NCBI GenBank assembly: GCA_030044035.1
Contig: JASHWN010000308.1
Span: 1 to 8,438, forward strand
DNA from: Xanthobacteraceae bacterium
GTDB lineage: Bacteria; Pseudomonadota; Alphaproteobacteria; Rhizobiales; Xanthobacteraceae
Direction: 5' to 3'
DNA length: 8,438 nt
A program made the position numbers and the translations under genes. Of this stretch, positions 1 to 5,762 are shown in pieces. Numbering within the stretch: position 1 is the stretch's first letter; each line of letters begins with the position of its first letter. A model generated the notes under the pieces. It saw only the letters and a program-made list of their open reading frames with translations. It did not search any database and was not told where the DNA came from.

Positions 1-1
1 G

Positions 2-1225
2 CAGATGCTGCTTGGCGAAACGGCCGCCTCGCTGAACTCGGCGCAAAGCCAGATAGCGCCGGGTAGCGGCCTCTCGGTTACCAGCTCCGGCGGACCGCTT
101 GCAGCGTTGAGCGCATTGCCGCCACAGGCCGCCGCGGCTGCCGGGCCCGCCGGGGCGACGGCAACCGCGGGCCCCATTGGGGCAGCTCCGCAGGCTGGCG
201 GCGGCGCATTAGGGTCGCGTGCGACAAGCTCCGCCGGCGGCGGCTTGGGCGCAAGCCAGGCGGGTGTAGCGTTTGGGAGCGCTCATCCCGGCGAAGCCCT
301 TCTTGCCAATCTGCGCATCACCCCCGACGTGACCGACAATTCGATCCTGGTCTATGGCAATCAGGAAGCCCAGCGCATCGTGGCGCAGACCTTGCGGCAG
401 ATCGACCGGCCGCCGGTTCAGGTCGCGATCGAGGCCACCATCGCGGAAGTGACGCTGAACGATCAGCTGACCTACGGGGTGCAATTTTTTCTGAACAGCC
501 ACGGTATTTCGCTGCTTAACACCAACGGTACGTCTGCCGCCATGACGCCGACGCTTCCGGGCTTCAATTTTGTCGTCGGTCCGCTGTCAAACGCGAATGT
601 CGTGCTCAACGCGCTGGACAGCGTGACGAGCACGAAAATCCTGTCCAATCCGTCGCTCGTCGTTCTCAACAACCAGGTGGCCACGCTGCAGGTCGGCGAC
701 CAGGTGCCGATCTCGACCGGATCGGCGACGGTGCTGACCGCCAACAACACGGTGGTCAACACCATCGATTATCGCAACACCGGCATCATCCTGCAGGTCG
801 TGCCCCGCGTCAGCGCCAACGGCACCGTGGTGCTCGACATCAGCCAGGAAGACAGTGCGGTTGAGCCGAATTCGAATTCAGCCACCGCCCTCACCCCCAC
901 CATCTCGGACCGTAGCGTGAAGAGCTCGATCGCGGTGCCCAACGGCCAGACCGTGTTGTTGGCCGGCTTGATCAGCGACGAGACCGACCGAACGCGACAG
1001 AGCATTCCGGGTCTCGGCAACATTCCCGGCATCGGCGACCTGTTCGGGCAGCAAAGCGGCACCAAAACCCGCACCGAGCTGGTTATCTTCATTCGCCCGA
1101 CCGTCATCCGCGATGCGGTCGACGCGCATCGCATCGCCGAGGAGATACGCTCCAAGCTCAACGGCGATCTGATCGGCGGAAACTTTCCCGGCATACAGAA
1201 CGGGCCGGTGACCCGCCGGTATTAG
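2..1225 (+). CDS. gspD: Type II secretion system secretin GspD, 3' part (5' end outside window)
   Basis: Outer-membrane secretin of the type II secretion system, a multimeric gated channel through which folded periplasmic proteins leave the cell. The frame is open from base 2, so the gene starts upstream and the first in-frame ATG (base 5) is probably internal. In order: an Ala/Gly/Ser/Pro-rich stretch (about bases 56-295); the second half of an N3 ring-building subdomain (RITPDVTDNSILVYG, then RQIDRPPVQVAIEATIAEV); and the secretin core. The core shows TKILSNPSLVVLNNQ, VGDQVPISTGS, the DYRNTGIILQVVPRV strand, VPNGQTVLLAGLI, and the gate-region motif IPGLGNIPGIGDLFG near 1010-1050. The ending ELVIFIRPTVIRD is typical of GspD rather than of the Tad-pilus secretin CpaC, which has a different tail. 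About 36 residues follow that motif; no pilotin-binding domain could be assigned. The prepilin peptidase gene 12 bases downstream supports the type II assignment. Family call is very secure; the N-terminal domains cannot be judged. Confidence 0.93.
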   Translation, partial: QMLLGETAASLNSAQSQIAPGSGLSVTSSGGPLAALSALPPQAAAAAGPAGATATAGPIGAAPQAGGGALGSRATSSAGGGLGASQAGVAFGSAHPGEALLANLRITPDVTDNSILVYGNQEAQRIVAQTLRQIDRPPVQVAIEATIAEVTLNDQLTYGVQFFLNSHGISLLNTNGTSAAMTPTLPGFNFVVGPLSNANVVLNALDSVTSTKILSNPSLVVLNNQVATLQVGDQVPISTGSATVLTANNTVVNTIDYRNTGIILQVVPRVSANGTVVLDISQEDSAVEPNSNSATALTPTISDRSVKSSIAVPNGQTVLLAGLISDETDRTRQSIPGLGNIPGIGDLFGQQSGTKTRTELVIFIRPTVIRDAVDAHRIAEEIRSKLNGDLIGGNFPGIQNGPVTRRY

Positions 1226-1237
1226 CGCGGGCATTTG

Positions 1238-1792
1238 ATGCGCAAGGTTTTGCCCGTCGCGGCGCCGGTAGGCCTACTTGGCATCGGCGTCAGCTTCGCG
1301 GTCAGCACCAACCTCGAAGGCGCTTTTGGCGCGGCCTTGGCGCTGTCGATGCTCGCCATCGCGGTCAGCGATGCGCGCCATTTTCTGGTGCCGAACGCGC
1401 TGACCGCGCCGGCTTTTCTGCTTGGGTTGGCGGCTGCGGCGCTGTTTGGCGCCAAGCCGGTCGTCGCTGCGCTTACAGTTTGCCTGTTGCGCGCCTTGGC
1501 CGCGGCGCTGCCGTTCCTGGCTCTGATGGTGCTTTATCAGGCGCTACGCGGCCGGCCGGGGCTCGGCCTCGGTGATGTGAAACTCGCCGCCGTTGCCGGC
1601 GCCTGGCTCGATTGGTTCACGATCGCGTGGGTGATCGAGGCGGCGGCGATGGCGGCGCTCATTGCCTATGGCGCGTGGCGGTACCTGCTGCATCGGCCAG
1701 TCACCGCGGCGACGCGACTGCCGTTCGGGCTATTTTTTGCGCCGGCGATCTGGATCGGCTGGATCGCGGAAAGGATTGTCGCCGCACATTAG
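1238..1792 (+). CDS. gspO: Prepilin peptidase, A24 aspartic family, short form (GspO-like)
   Basis: Integral inner-membrane aspartic protease that removes the short leader of type IV prepilins or type II pseudopilins at the cytoplasmic face. The two catalytic aspartates of the family are visible: Asp45 in AVSDARHFLVPNALT and Asp113 in the GxGD motif of GLGLGDVKLA. The C-terminal PFGLFFAPA segment is also characteristic. Most of the chain consists of hydrophobic helices rich in Ala and Leu. At 184 residues it lacks the N-terminal cytoplasmic methyltransferase region with paired cysteines of full-length PilD/GspO (about 280 residues), so it resembles CpaA/TadV-type short enzymes. ATG 1238 is chosen; a TTG directly before it (1235) is in frame and would add one residue. 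No strong ribosome site is seen, and the 12-base gap after the secretin stop suggests translational coupling. Function is secure; the symbol rests on the neighbouring gspD. Confidence 0.88.
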   Translation: MRKVLPVAAPVGLLGIGVSFAVSTNLEGAFGAALALSMLAIAVSDARHFLVPNALTAPAFLLGLAAAALFGAKPVVAALTVCLLRALAAALPFLALMVLYQALRGRPGLGLGDVKLAAVAGAWLDWFTIAWVIEAAAMAALIAYGAWRYLLHRPVTAATRLPFGLFFAPAIWIGWIAERIVAAH

Positions 1793-1836
1793 ACCGCTCC
1801 GTGATTGGCGAAACCCTCGATGCGGTGTGGCTTTCG

Positions 1837-2349
1837 TCAGCGTTCGTGCCGCGGCAGCCACTGAATCGCGCGGAAGCGCGCCTTGGCGATCTGGCCGCGG
1901 GTCATTTTGGTGCGCACCGCATCGCGAATGCGCGCCCAATCTTCGGCGGTTGGTCCATTGGCGCCGGCGGTCGCAAGGATGAGCCACTTCTCAGCTTCGA
2001 CTACGTCTTGCGGCACACCAAAACCCCTGTCGTACAACAGGCCGAGCTCGTACTGGGCGCCGGCATGACCCTGCTCGGCGGCGCGCCGATACCACAGCGC
2101 GGCGACCGTGTAATTTTGCGGCACGCCGTAACCTTTGGAGTAAAGCAGACCGAGATAGGCTTGCGCGTTTGGATCGCCGTGCTGCGCCATCGGCACGAAA
2201 ATTGCAGCCGCGGCGGTGTAATCGTGCCGTTCGAGCGCAGCCACGCCTTGCCGCACGGTCAAGGCATGTGCGGGGCTGAGTGCAGCAGACCCCACGATGA
2301 CGCTCGCGATGAGCGCCGCAATCCCATACGCGCCTGTTCGCTTCCGCAT
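1837..2349 (-). CDS. Exported Sel1-repeat (TPR-like) protein
   Basis: A 170-residue protein with an N-terminal signal peptide: basic MRKR start, hydrophobic segment about residues 8-24, likely cleavage after SPAHA (residue 29). Two Sel1 repeats follow. The first, about residues 59-94, contains AQAYLGLLYSKGYGVPQNY and AALWYRRAAEQGH; the second, about 95-130, contains AQYELGLLYDRGFGVPQD and AEKWLILAT. A degenerate repeat precedes them (GVAALERHDYTAAAAIF, PMAQHGD). Sel1 repeats are alpha-helical hairpins that act as protein-protein scaffolds; no enzyme motif is present. The protein should act in the periplasm, partner unknown. The C-terminal 35 residues are basic and not repeat-like. No good Shine-Dalgarno sequence precedes the ATG, and no other in-frame start gives a better signal peptide. 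It is convergent with the prepilin peptidase gene (44-base gap) and divergent from the phosphoesterase gene. The opposite-strand frame here lacks any domain signature, so this strand is taken as coding. Confidence 0.87.
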   Translation of the reverse strand: MRKRTGAYGIAALIASVIVGSAALSPAHALTVRQGVAALERHDYTAAAAIFVPMAQHGDPNAQAYLGLLYSKGYGVPQNYTVAALWYRRAAEQGHAGAQYELGLLYDRGFGVPQDVVEAEKWLILATAGANGPTAEDWARIRDAVRTKMTRGQIAKARFRAIQWLPRHER

Positions 2350-2394
2350 AGCATCTGCGAGGTCTTGTTCGACCCGTCCCCATCAGACGCATGC

Positions 2395-2423
2395 AGTCTA
2401 ATCGCTTGTGAAGACAATTCCAA
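2395..2423 (-). promoter_or_regulatory. Possible sigma70-type promoter for the Sel1-repeat gene
   Basis: Read on the - strand, TTGGAA (2423-2418) is followed after exactly 17 bases by TAGACT (2400-2395). Each hexamer matches the sigma70 consensus at four of six positions. Transcription would begin near 2388 and leave a leader of about 39 bases before the ATG at 2349. Position and spacing are good but the match is modest, and such pairs arise by chance. Confidence 0.3.
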
Positions 2424-2540
2424 TCCGAGAACGCGAATTGCCGCTACGCCGCCATAATTCCCTGGACTGCCGTCTGATACTCGCGTCGTGTCGGCTCATT
2501 GCATTCGTCGCGACGTCGGACAGGCGGGGCGGCAGCGACA

Positions 2541-2621
2541 GAATTAAGAGAGCGCTCGCTTTCGTAAATCGTTCTCCACGATTTACACAGTGCACCGCGA
2601 GCGACTCAGCGAACTTAATTC
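2541..2621. repeat. Nested three-arm inverted repeat, potential structured RNA or operator
   Basis: Three inverted-repeat arms are nested around one centre. The outer arm is GAATTAAG (2541-2548) with CTTAATTC (2614-2621), 8 of 8 pairs. The middle arm is GAGCGCTCGC (2550-2559) with 2597-2607, ten pairs with A2604 bulged. The inner arm is GTAAATCGT (2564-2572) with ACGATTTAC (2578-2586), nine pairs closing a five-base TCTCC loop. Together they make about 27 pairs in 81 bases, ending 83 bases before the phosphoesterase ATG. No run of T follows on either strand, so it does not look like a Rho-independent terminator. It could be a leader-RNA structure, a small RNA, a set of operator half-sites or the remains of a small mobile repeat; the sequence does not decide. 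Confidence 0.6.
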
Positions 2622-2704
2622 GGTCTCGTTACAAACCTGACACGAGCCGGTCATGGCTGGTGAACTAGGAAGTGTGCAGGGAGCGACATTTCCGGGGCAC
2701 CACA

Positions 2705-4378
2705 ATGAAAAAGCTTTTGCTTTCCACCGCCGCGATGTCCTTGATTGCGGCCGCCGCTGTTTGCGGCGGTGCAGTCCTCGCCGATCCAGATCATGATCAC
2801 GGTCATGGCCGTGACCATCACACCGCAACGCCTATCAAGCATCTCGTGATCATCTTTAATGAGAATCGGTCGTTCGACCATTATTTCGCGACTTATCCGA
2901 ACGCGGCAAACCCGCCAGGCGAAATCCCGTTCAAACCCGACCGCGAGACGCCGACGGTGAACAATCTGGCGAACGCCAACCTGCTCACCAACAACCCGAA
3001 TTTGAATCCGGAGAATGGCACGGGTGCGACAAATCCGTTCCGTCTCGATCGGACGCAGGCTAACACCGCAGATCAGAACCACGGCTATACGGCGGAGCAA
3101 AAGGCCTACGATAATGGCAAGGCCGATCTGTTTCCGTTAAATACCGGTAACGGCACCGCCGGTGGCGTCGGCGCGTTCGGCACCACCGGGCAGGTGATGG
3201 GTTATTTCGACGGCAATACCGTGATGGCGATTTGGAACTACGCTCAGAATTTCGCACTGAACGACAACGCCTACACGGACACCTACGGTCCGTCGACGCC
3301 GGGCGCCCTCGAAGTGGTCTCCGGTCAAACCAACGGCGCGGTGATCAAGGTCGGGTCGATCAGCGCAACGCAGGAGGTCGCCGACGGCCAAGGCGGCTTG
3401 ACCCAGATTGGCGACAGCGATCCCGCTTTCGATACCTGCTCGAGCACGTCAAAGACGGTGCAGATGACGAGCAAGAACATTGGTGACTTGCTCAATGCCG
3501 CCGACATCAGCTGGGGCGGCTTCATGGGCGGCTTCAATCTGCAAACGATAAACGCCAATGGCACCACCGGTTGCAAGCGCAGCACTTTCTCGAGCGTCGT
3601 CGGCGCCAACATCAACGACTACGTTCAGCACCACATGTGGTTCCAGTACTTCGCTTCAACCGAGAACCCGACCCACGCGCGTCCGAGCTCGGTCGAGGCG
3701 ATCGGCCATACTATGGAGGTCGGCAGCACAACGCTCGACCCGGCCAATCACGAATACGATCTCCAGGACTTCTTTACCACAGTGAAGGGCGGCAACTTCC
3801 CGGCCGTGTCCTACATCAAGATGGCGGCCTATCAGGACGGTCACCCTGGCAATTCCGATCCGCTCGATGAACAGCAGGGGCTGGTCGATCTGATCAATTT
3901 CCTCGAGCTCCAGCCTGATTGGAAGGATACGGCGGTGATCCTGACTTATGACGACTCCGACGGCTGGTACGACCACGCCTATGCCGTCCCGACCAGCGCG
4001 TCCTACTCGACGGCCGACGCGGTCAACGGCCCGGACCAATGCGGCACCGGCGTTGCGACGCAGCCGCAGCCTGACGGCCTTGCCGGCAAGCCGGTGAACG
4101 GCCGCTGCGGGCCCGGTACCCGTGTCCCGTTCCTGGTGATCTCGCCTTACGCCAAGCGAAACTTTGTGAGCCACACGCGGATTTCGCAGGCTTCTGTGGT
4201 GCGCTTCATCGAAGACAACTGGCTTAACGGCGAGCGTCTCGGCGGCGGCTCGTTCGATGCCACCGCCGGATCGATCATGGACATGTTCGATTTCGGTCGT
4301 GGCGATACGACCGACAGCCTCTTCCTCGATCCCGAGACCGGTATCGTCATTTCCCCCGCGCCGCCGGACCACCACTAA
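2705..4378 (+). CDS. Exported phosphoesterase (AcpA acid phosphatase / phospholipase C family)
   Basis: A 557-residue member of the phosphoesterase family (Pfam PF04185) that includes Francisella acid phosphatase AcpA and bacterial phospholipases C, enzymes that hydrolyse phosphate esters outside the cytoplasm. ATG 2705 is preferred to the upstream GTG 2672 because it puts a standard Sec signal peptide (MKKLLLS, hydrophobic core, likely cleavage after AVLA at residue 26) at the N-terminus. No twin arginine is present. The mature start is His/Asp-rich (DPDHDHGHGRDHH). Family motifs: IIFNENRSFDHYF (Glu53, Asn54), YGPSTPGALEVVSGQ (Ser197), TYDDSDGWYDHAY (Asp416, Asp417, His424), and RVPFLVISPYA with a later VSHTRIS (His490). 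By analogy with AcpA, Glu53, Asn54, Ser197 and the Asp416/417 pair would bind metal and supply the nucleophile. Four spaced cysteines could form disulfides. Substrate, phosphomonoester or phospholipid, cannot be told. The peroxidase gene follows by 14 bases, suggesting an operon. Only a weak GGGG ribosome site is seen. Confidence 0.92.
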   Translation: MKKLLLSTAAMSLIAAAAVCGGAVLADPDHDHGHGRDHHTATPIKHLVIIFNENRSFDHYFATYPNAANPPGEIPFKPDRETPTVNNLANANLLTNNPNLNPENGTGATNPFRLDRTQANTADQNHGYTAEQKAYDNGKADLFPLNTGNGTAGGVGAFGTTGQVMGYFDGNTVMAIWNYAQNFALNDNAYTDTYGPSTPGALEVVSGQTNGAVIKVGSISATQEVADGQGGLTQIGDSDPAFDTCSSTSKTVQMTSKNIGDLLNAADISWGGFMGGFNLQTINANGTTGCKRSTFSSVVGANINDYVQHHMWFQYFASTENPTHARPSSVEAIGHTMEVGSTTLDPANHEYDLQDFFTTVKGGNFPAVSYIKMAAYQDGHPGNSDPLDEQQGLVDLINFLELQPDWKDTAVILTYDDSDGWYDHAYAVPTSASYSTADAVNGPDQCGTGVATQPQPDGLAGKPVNGRCGPGTRVPFLVISPYAKRNFVSHTRISQASVVRFIEDNWLNGERLGGGSFDATAGSIMDMFDFGRGDTTDSLFLDPETGIVISPAPPDHH

Positions 4379-4392
4379 TCGGGCGACGCAGC

Positions 4393-5724
4393 GTGATCCG
4401 ATTTCGCCACTTCTTGTGGCTGTTGGGCGCCGGCTTGCTTACGCTAGCCGGCGCCAGCGTTGCGGCTGAACCGCAAGGCTTGTCAGGCGAAAACCCGAAT
4501 CCGATTCATCTCGTCCGGCCGCGTGCAGCGCCTTTGTCGGCGATGGCGCAGCTTGGACAGCAGATTTTCTACGACGCAAATCTTTCTTCTTCGGGGCAGC
4601 TGTCCTGCGCCTCGTGTCACAGCCCACAGCACGCCTATGGACCGCCGAACGACGGGCCGGTCATGCTCGGCGGCCCCAAGCTATCAAGCCAAGGCGCGCG
4701 GGCGGTGCCTTCGCTCGAGTATCTCGAACGGCAGCCGCCCTTCAGCATCGGCCCTGACAATCCGGAAGTCGAAAATGTGAATCTCGCGCAGATGGCCGCG
4801 CTCGGCCAGACGGCGGCGCGCGCGCAAAAAGTTGCCACATCCGCGCAAGCCACAGCCAATATTGTTCCCCAGGGCGGTCTGTTCTGGGACGGCCGCGCCA
4901 ACACTTTGCAGGATCAAGCCATCATGCCGCTGCTCGACCAGCGCGAGATGGACGGCGGCGATATTGCAAACGTGGTGGGGAAGTTGCGCCAGGCGTCCTA
5001 TGCAAAGCTATTCGCCCAGCTGTTTGGTCCGGGCGTGTTCGACAATCCCAGGCTCCTGGTCGCGGAAGCGATGTTTGCGGTCGGGCGCTTTCAGGTCGAA
5101 GAGCCGAGCTTCCACCCCTACAGCAGCAAGTTCGATTACTGGCTCGAAGGCAAGGCCCGTCTGAGCGAAGCCGAGATGCGGGGCTATAATCTGTTCAACG
5201 ATCCCAAGAAGGCCAATTGCGGTGGCTGCCATCTAGACCAGCCGAGCCGCGATGGTTTGCCGCCGCTGTTCACCGATCATCAGTACGAGGCGTTGGGCGC
5301 GCCGCGCAACCTTGCTCTCGCCGTCAACAAGGATCCCGGTTATTTCGACCTCGGCATCTGCGGACCCATTCGTGCCGAGTTGGCAACCCAGACGCAATTT
5401 TGCGGCATGTTTGGAACTCCGACCCTGCGCAACACCGCGACGCGGCGGGCATTCTTCCACAATGGCGTGTTCCAGACGCTGCAACAGGTGCTCGACTTCT
5501 ATAACTTCCGCGACACCGATCCGCAGAAGGTCTACCCGCGCGGGTCGGACGGAGCAGTGCGAAAGTACGATGATGTTCCGGCGCGGTTTCAGGTCAATAT
5601 CGACGTTGCCGACCCGCCGTTCGATCGGCATTTGGGCGAGATGCCGGCAATGACGGCGCAGGACGAGAGCGATATTATTGCTTTTCTGCAGACGCTGACC
5701 GACGGATACAAGCCAGATCAATAA
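4393..5724 (+). CDS. Exported di-heme cytochrome c peroxidase (MauG/CcpA superfamily)
   Basis: A 443-residue periplasmic di-heme c-type cytochrome. Canonical relatives reduce hydrogen peroxide using electrons from small cytochromes; MauG relatives oxidise protein side chains. Start is GTG 4393, giving MIRFRHFLWLLGAGLLTL and a signal peptide ending near residue 24-25 (SVAAEP). Two heme-attachment CxxCH motifs are clear: CASCH at residues 72-76 and CGGCH at 276-280. Between them QGGLFWDGRANTLQDQA is typical. After the second heme come FTDHQYEALGAPRN, a CGPIRAEL..FCGMFGTPTLRN block (Cys323, Cys337, Met339) and FFHNGVFQTLQQVLDFYN, followed by RDTDP, and the chain ends in DIIAFLQTLTDGY. This matches a larger peroxidase subclass; the usual bacterial enzyme is about 330 residues. 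Met339 is a candidate heme ligand, not assigned with certainty. The gene lies 14 bases after the phosphoesterase stop, in the same direction. True peroxidase versus MauG-like activity cannot be decided. Confidence 0.93.
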   Translation: MIRFRHFLWLLGAGLLTLAGASVAAEPQGLSGENPNPIHLVRPRAAPLSAMAQLGQQIFYDANLSSSGQLSCASCHSPQHAYGPPNDGPVMLGGPKLSSQGARAVPSLEYLERQPPFSIGPDNPEVENVNLAQMAALGQTAARAQKVATSAQATANIVPQGGLFWDGRANTLQDQAIMPLLDQREMDGGDIANVVGKLRQASYAKLFAQLFGPGVFDNPRLLVAEAMFAVGRFQVEEPSFHPYSSKFDYWLEGKARLSEAEMRGYNLFNDPKKANCGGCHLDQPSRDGLPPLFTDHQYEALGAPRNLALAVNKDPGYFDLGICGPIRAELATQTQFCGMFGTPTLRNTATRRAFFHNGVFQTLQQVLDFYNFRDTDPQKVYPRGSDGAVRKYDDVPARFQVNIDVADPPFDRHLGEMPAMTAQDESDIIAFLQTLTDGYKPDQ

Positions 5725-5762
5725 GACCGGACCCTGCCGTCCAGTCTGCACCTGCGGTTTTT
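5725..5762 (+). terminator. Possible Rho-independent terminator between convergent genes
   Basis: Immediately after the peroxidase stop codon, GACCGGAC (5725-5732) and GTCCAGTC (5739-5746) can pair seven of eight positions around a six-base loop. A run of five T (5758-5762) follows on the + strand, but 11 bases after the stem, farther than usual. Those T bases overlap the complement of the hlyD-type gene's stop codon. The hairpin is symmetrical and could also slow transcripts arriving on the - strand. It is weak as a classic terminator but well placed. Confidence 0.35.

Larger units (their letters stand above)
2350..2704. other. 355-base divergent intergenic region
   Basis: Non-coding stretch between the Sel1 gene (reading left) and the phosphoesterase gene (reading right), so it must carry both sets of start signals. 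Going left to right it contains a possible - strand promoter (2395-2423), overlapping GC-rich palindromes at 2506-2518, an 81-base nested inverted repeat (2541-2621), and a stretch with no clear promoter before the phosphoesterase start. Its AT content rises between about 2540 and 2640, as expected for regulatory DNA. Short open frames here have no domain signature and no ribosome site, and are not called. Confidence 0.75.

Noticed and set aside
1793..1826. ACCGC/GCGGT inverted repeat between the peptidase and Sel1 genes
   Set aside because: Five pairs with a 24-base loop and no T run; not credible as a terminator.
1612..2457. 281-codon + strand frame running from the peptidase gene across the Sel1 gene
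   Set aside because: It overlaps two well-supported genes in other frames and has no domain signature.
2541..2621. tRNA gene at the structured spacer element
   Set aside because: The length is close to a tRNA, but the arms are nested around one centre rather than forming a cloverleaf, and no T-loop consensus or anticodon arm is seen.
2611..2630. GAAC...CGTT resembling an EcfG general-stress sigma promoter
   Set aside because: The spacing is only 12 bases, well short of the roughly 16-18 expected for that sigma factor.
2637..2666. CTGACA followed by TGAACT as a promoter for the phosphoesterase gene
   Set aside because: The first hexamer is good, but the second matches the -10 consensus at only three of six positions with 18-base spacing, too weak to annotate.
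2408..2668. 86-codon + strand frame in the divergent spacer
   Set aside because: GTG start without ribosome site, Arg/Ser-rich product, and it crosses the nested inverted repeat; more likely non-coding.
3656..4375. 239-codon open frame on the - strand inside the phosphoesterase gene
   Set aside because: Arg/Val/Gly-rich shadow of a gene with clear family motifs; no ribosome site or domain support.
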